Assembly: GCF_002967715.1 (NCBI RefSeq)
Contig: NZ_PUIA01000001.1
Location: 32,938-96,937 of the forward strand
DNA: 64,000 nt
DNA from: Blastopirellula marina
Lineage (GTDB): Bacteria > Planctomycetota > Planctomycetia > Pirellulales > Pirellulaceae
Direction of reading: 5' to 3'
Shown here in pieces: positions 63,646 through 64,000 of this stretch. A model generated the notes under the pieces. That model did not search any database. It saw only the letters and a program-made list of their open reading frames with translations, and was not told the origin of the DNA. Position 1 is the stretch's first letter, and the number at the start of each line of letters is the position of its first letter. A program made the translations under genes and the position numbers.

Positions 63646-63738
63646 GTGTGCCACTGTCCTCTGGCCAGTGCTCTTATAGCTTGATCGAGAATGGTAACCG
63701 TGTACCCATGACGCACTGGCCAGAGGACAGTGGCACAC
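63646..63738. repeat. 26-bp perfect inverted repeat
   Basis: Arm gtgtgccactgtcctctggc... (63646-63671) and its exact reverse complement at 63713-63738, with a 41-bp spacer. Perfect over 26 bp. Probably a dispersed palindromic repeat. Confidence 0.8.
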
Positions 63739-63783
63739 CAGCGAACCAAGTACCAACGGAACAATTCGAAAAATCATCCGGGT

Positions 63784-63809
63784 GCCACGCCCAAGTCCGC
63801 TTGGGCGTG
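63784..63809. repeat. short inverted repeat
   Basis: Cacgcccaag (around 63786-63795) and cttgggcgtg (around 63800-63809) are perfect reverse complements with a four-base loop. A second palindrome beside the 26-bp repeat. Confidence 0.7.
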
Positions 63810-64000
63810 CGAACCAGGTACCCGCTCTCTCACATTTCAAGAGAAAGACCATCCGCGTAATCTGCGGTTAAACTCCTTCCTCATCGCGCGTCCTCTTTTC
63901 TAGTTACAAACCGACTTTCTCGCCCGTTTTCCCCCAAATAAAAACTTCCCAAAATCACGCCAACAAGCCTGTACATGAGTACACACAGGCAGGTATCTTA

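Larger units (their letters stand above)
63601..63869. repeat. outer imperfect inverted repeat enclosing the palindromes
   Basis: Aaccgcggattacgc at 63601-63615 and gcgtaatctgcggtt at 63855-63869 are reverse complements with one mismatch over 15 bases. They bound both inner palindromes, giving a nested structure of about 270 bp. Confidence 0.55.
63564..64000. other. repeat-rich right end of the window
   Basis: About 440 bp with no supportable gene. It holds three nested or adjacent inverted repeats (63601-63869 ends, 63646-63738, and 63784-63809). Short open frames here are made of the repeats and are not real genes. After 63870 the sequence is AT-richer and contains nothing recognised. Confidence 0.6.

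Noticed and set aside
63648..63860. 70-residue frame at the right end
   Set aside because: Consists of the inverted repeats and has no independent coding evidence.
1..64000. CRISPR arrays, tRNA, rRNA, insertion sequences, phage genes
   Set aside because: No regular direct repeats with spacers, no cloverleaf or rRNA core words, and no transposase, integrase or phage structural motifs were seen on either strand.

Overview
The window reads as chromosome of a planctomycete, most likely family Pirellulaceae (Blastopirellula/Bremerella/Rhodopirellula type). This is inference from gene content: three DUF1559 pseudopilin-like proteins with the H-X9-DG C-terminus, a DUF1549/DUF1553 plus DUF1501 pair, a DUF1080 protein, PmoA/DUF6807, several secreted or lipoprotein hypotheticals, a membrane Ser/Thr kinase and part of a second kinase, and weak or inconsistent Shine-Dalgarno use. 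No rRNA, tRNA, CRISPR array, insertion sequence or phage module was recognised.

Layout. 1-7.4 kb: the N-terminal part of a Ser/Thr kinase (running off the left edge), a SAM methyltransferase, then a minus-strand four-gene operon (ABC ATPase, ABC-2 permease with a His-rich loop, a 638-aa anchored protein, a polytopic membrane protein). 7.4-10.5 kb: two tandem DUF1559 genes, each with a strong downstream hairpin. 10.6-16.1 kb: folC, then an FHA/adenylate-cyclase protein paired with a kinase that has an extracytoplasmic sensor. 16.2-26.6 kb: secreted amidohydrolase, SYLF protein, YjbQ, a small acidic protein behind a long leader, csrA with a conserved-looking partner, PmoA-like protein, an alkyltransferase-like/endonuclease V fusion, VanZ-like protein, sugar-nucleotide epimerase, DUF1080 protein. 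26.7-31.5 kb: a visibly AT-richer block of small hypotheticals, a PAS-AraC regulator, the third DUF1559 gene with a small lipoprotein, and a secreted HExxH protein; it looks accessory. 31.5-42 kb: YifB/ComM AAA ATPase, a second polytopic membrane protein paralogous to the one at 1.4-2.6 kb, the DUF1501/DUF1549 pair, a membrane protein, an S41 protease, a histone-deacetylase-family enzyme. 42-54.3 kb: two alpha-solenoid (HEAT-like) secreted proteins, then a full beta-oxidation set (FadJ-like, thiolase, acyl-CoA synthetase, acyl-CoA dehydrogenase) running into ispD. 54.4-64 kb: tyrS, an anchored hypothetical, a stand-alone LigD-type 3'-phosphoesterase domain, a DUF11 lipoprotein, a thioredoxin-fold protein, two hypotheticals, and a repeat-rich right end.

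The most interesting points are the alkyltransferase-like/EndoV fusion whose acceptor Cys is replaced by Ser, the kinase-sensor plus FHA-cyclase pair, the ABC operon with a His-rich permease loop, the paralogous membrane proteins, and the nested inverted repeats at 62.9-63.9 kb and 55.75-55.85 kb. All functional statements come from reading motifs; no database search was run.
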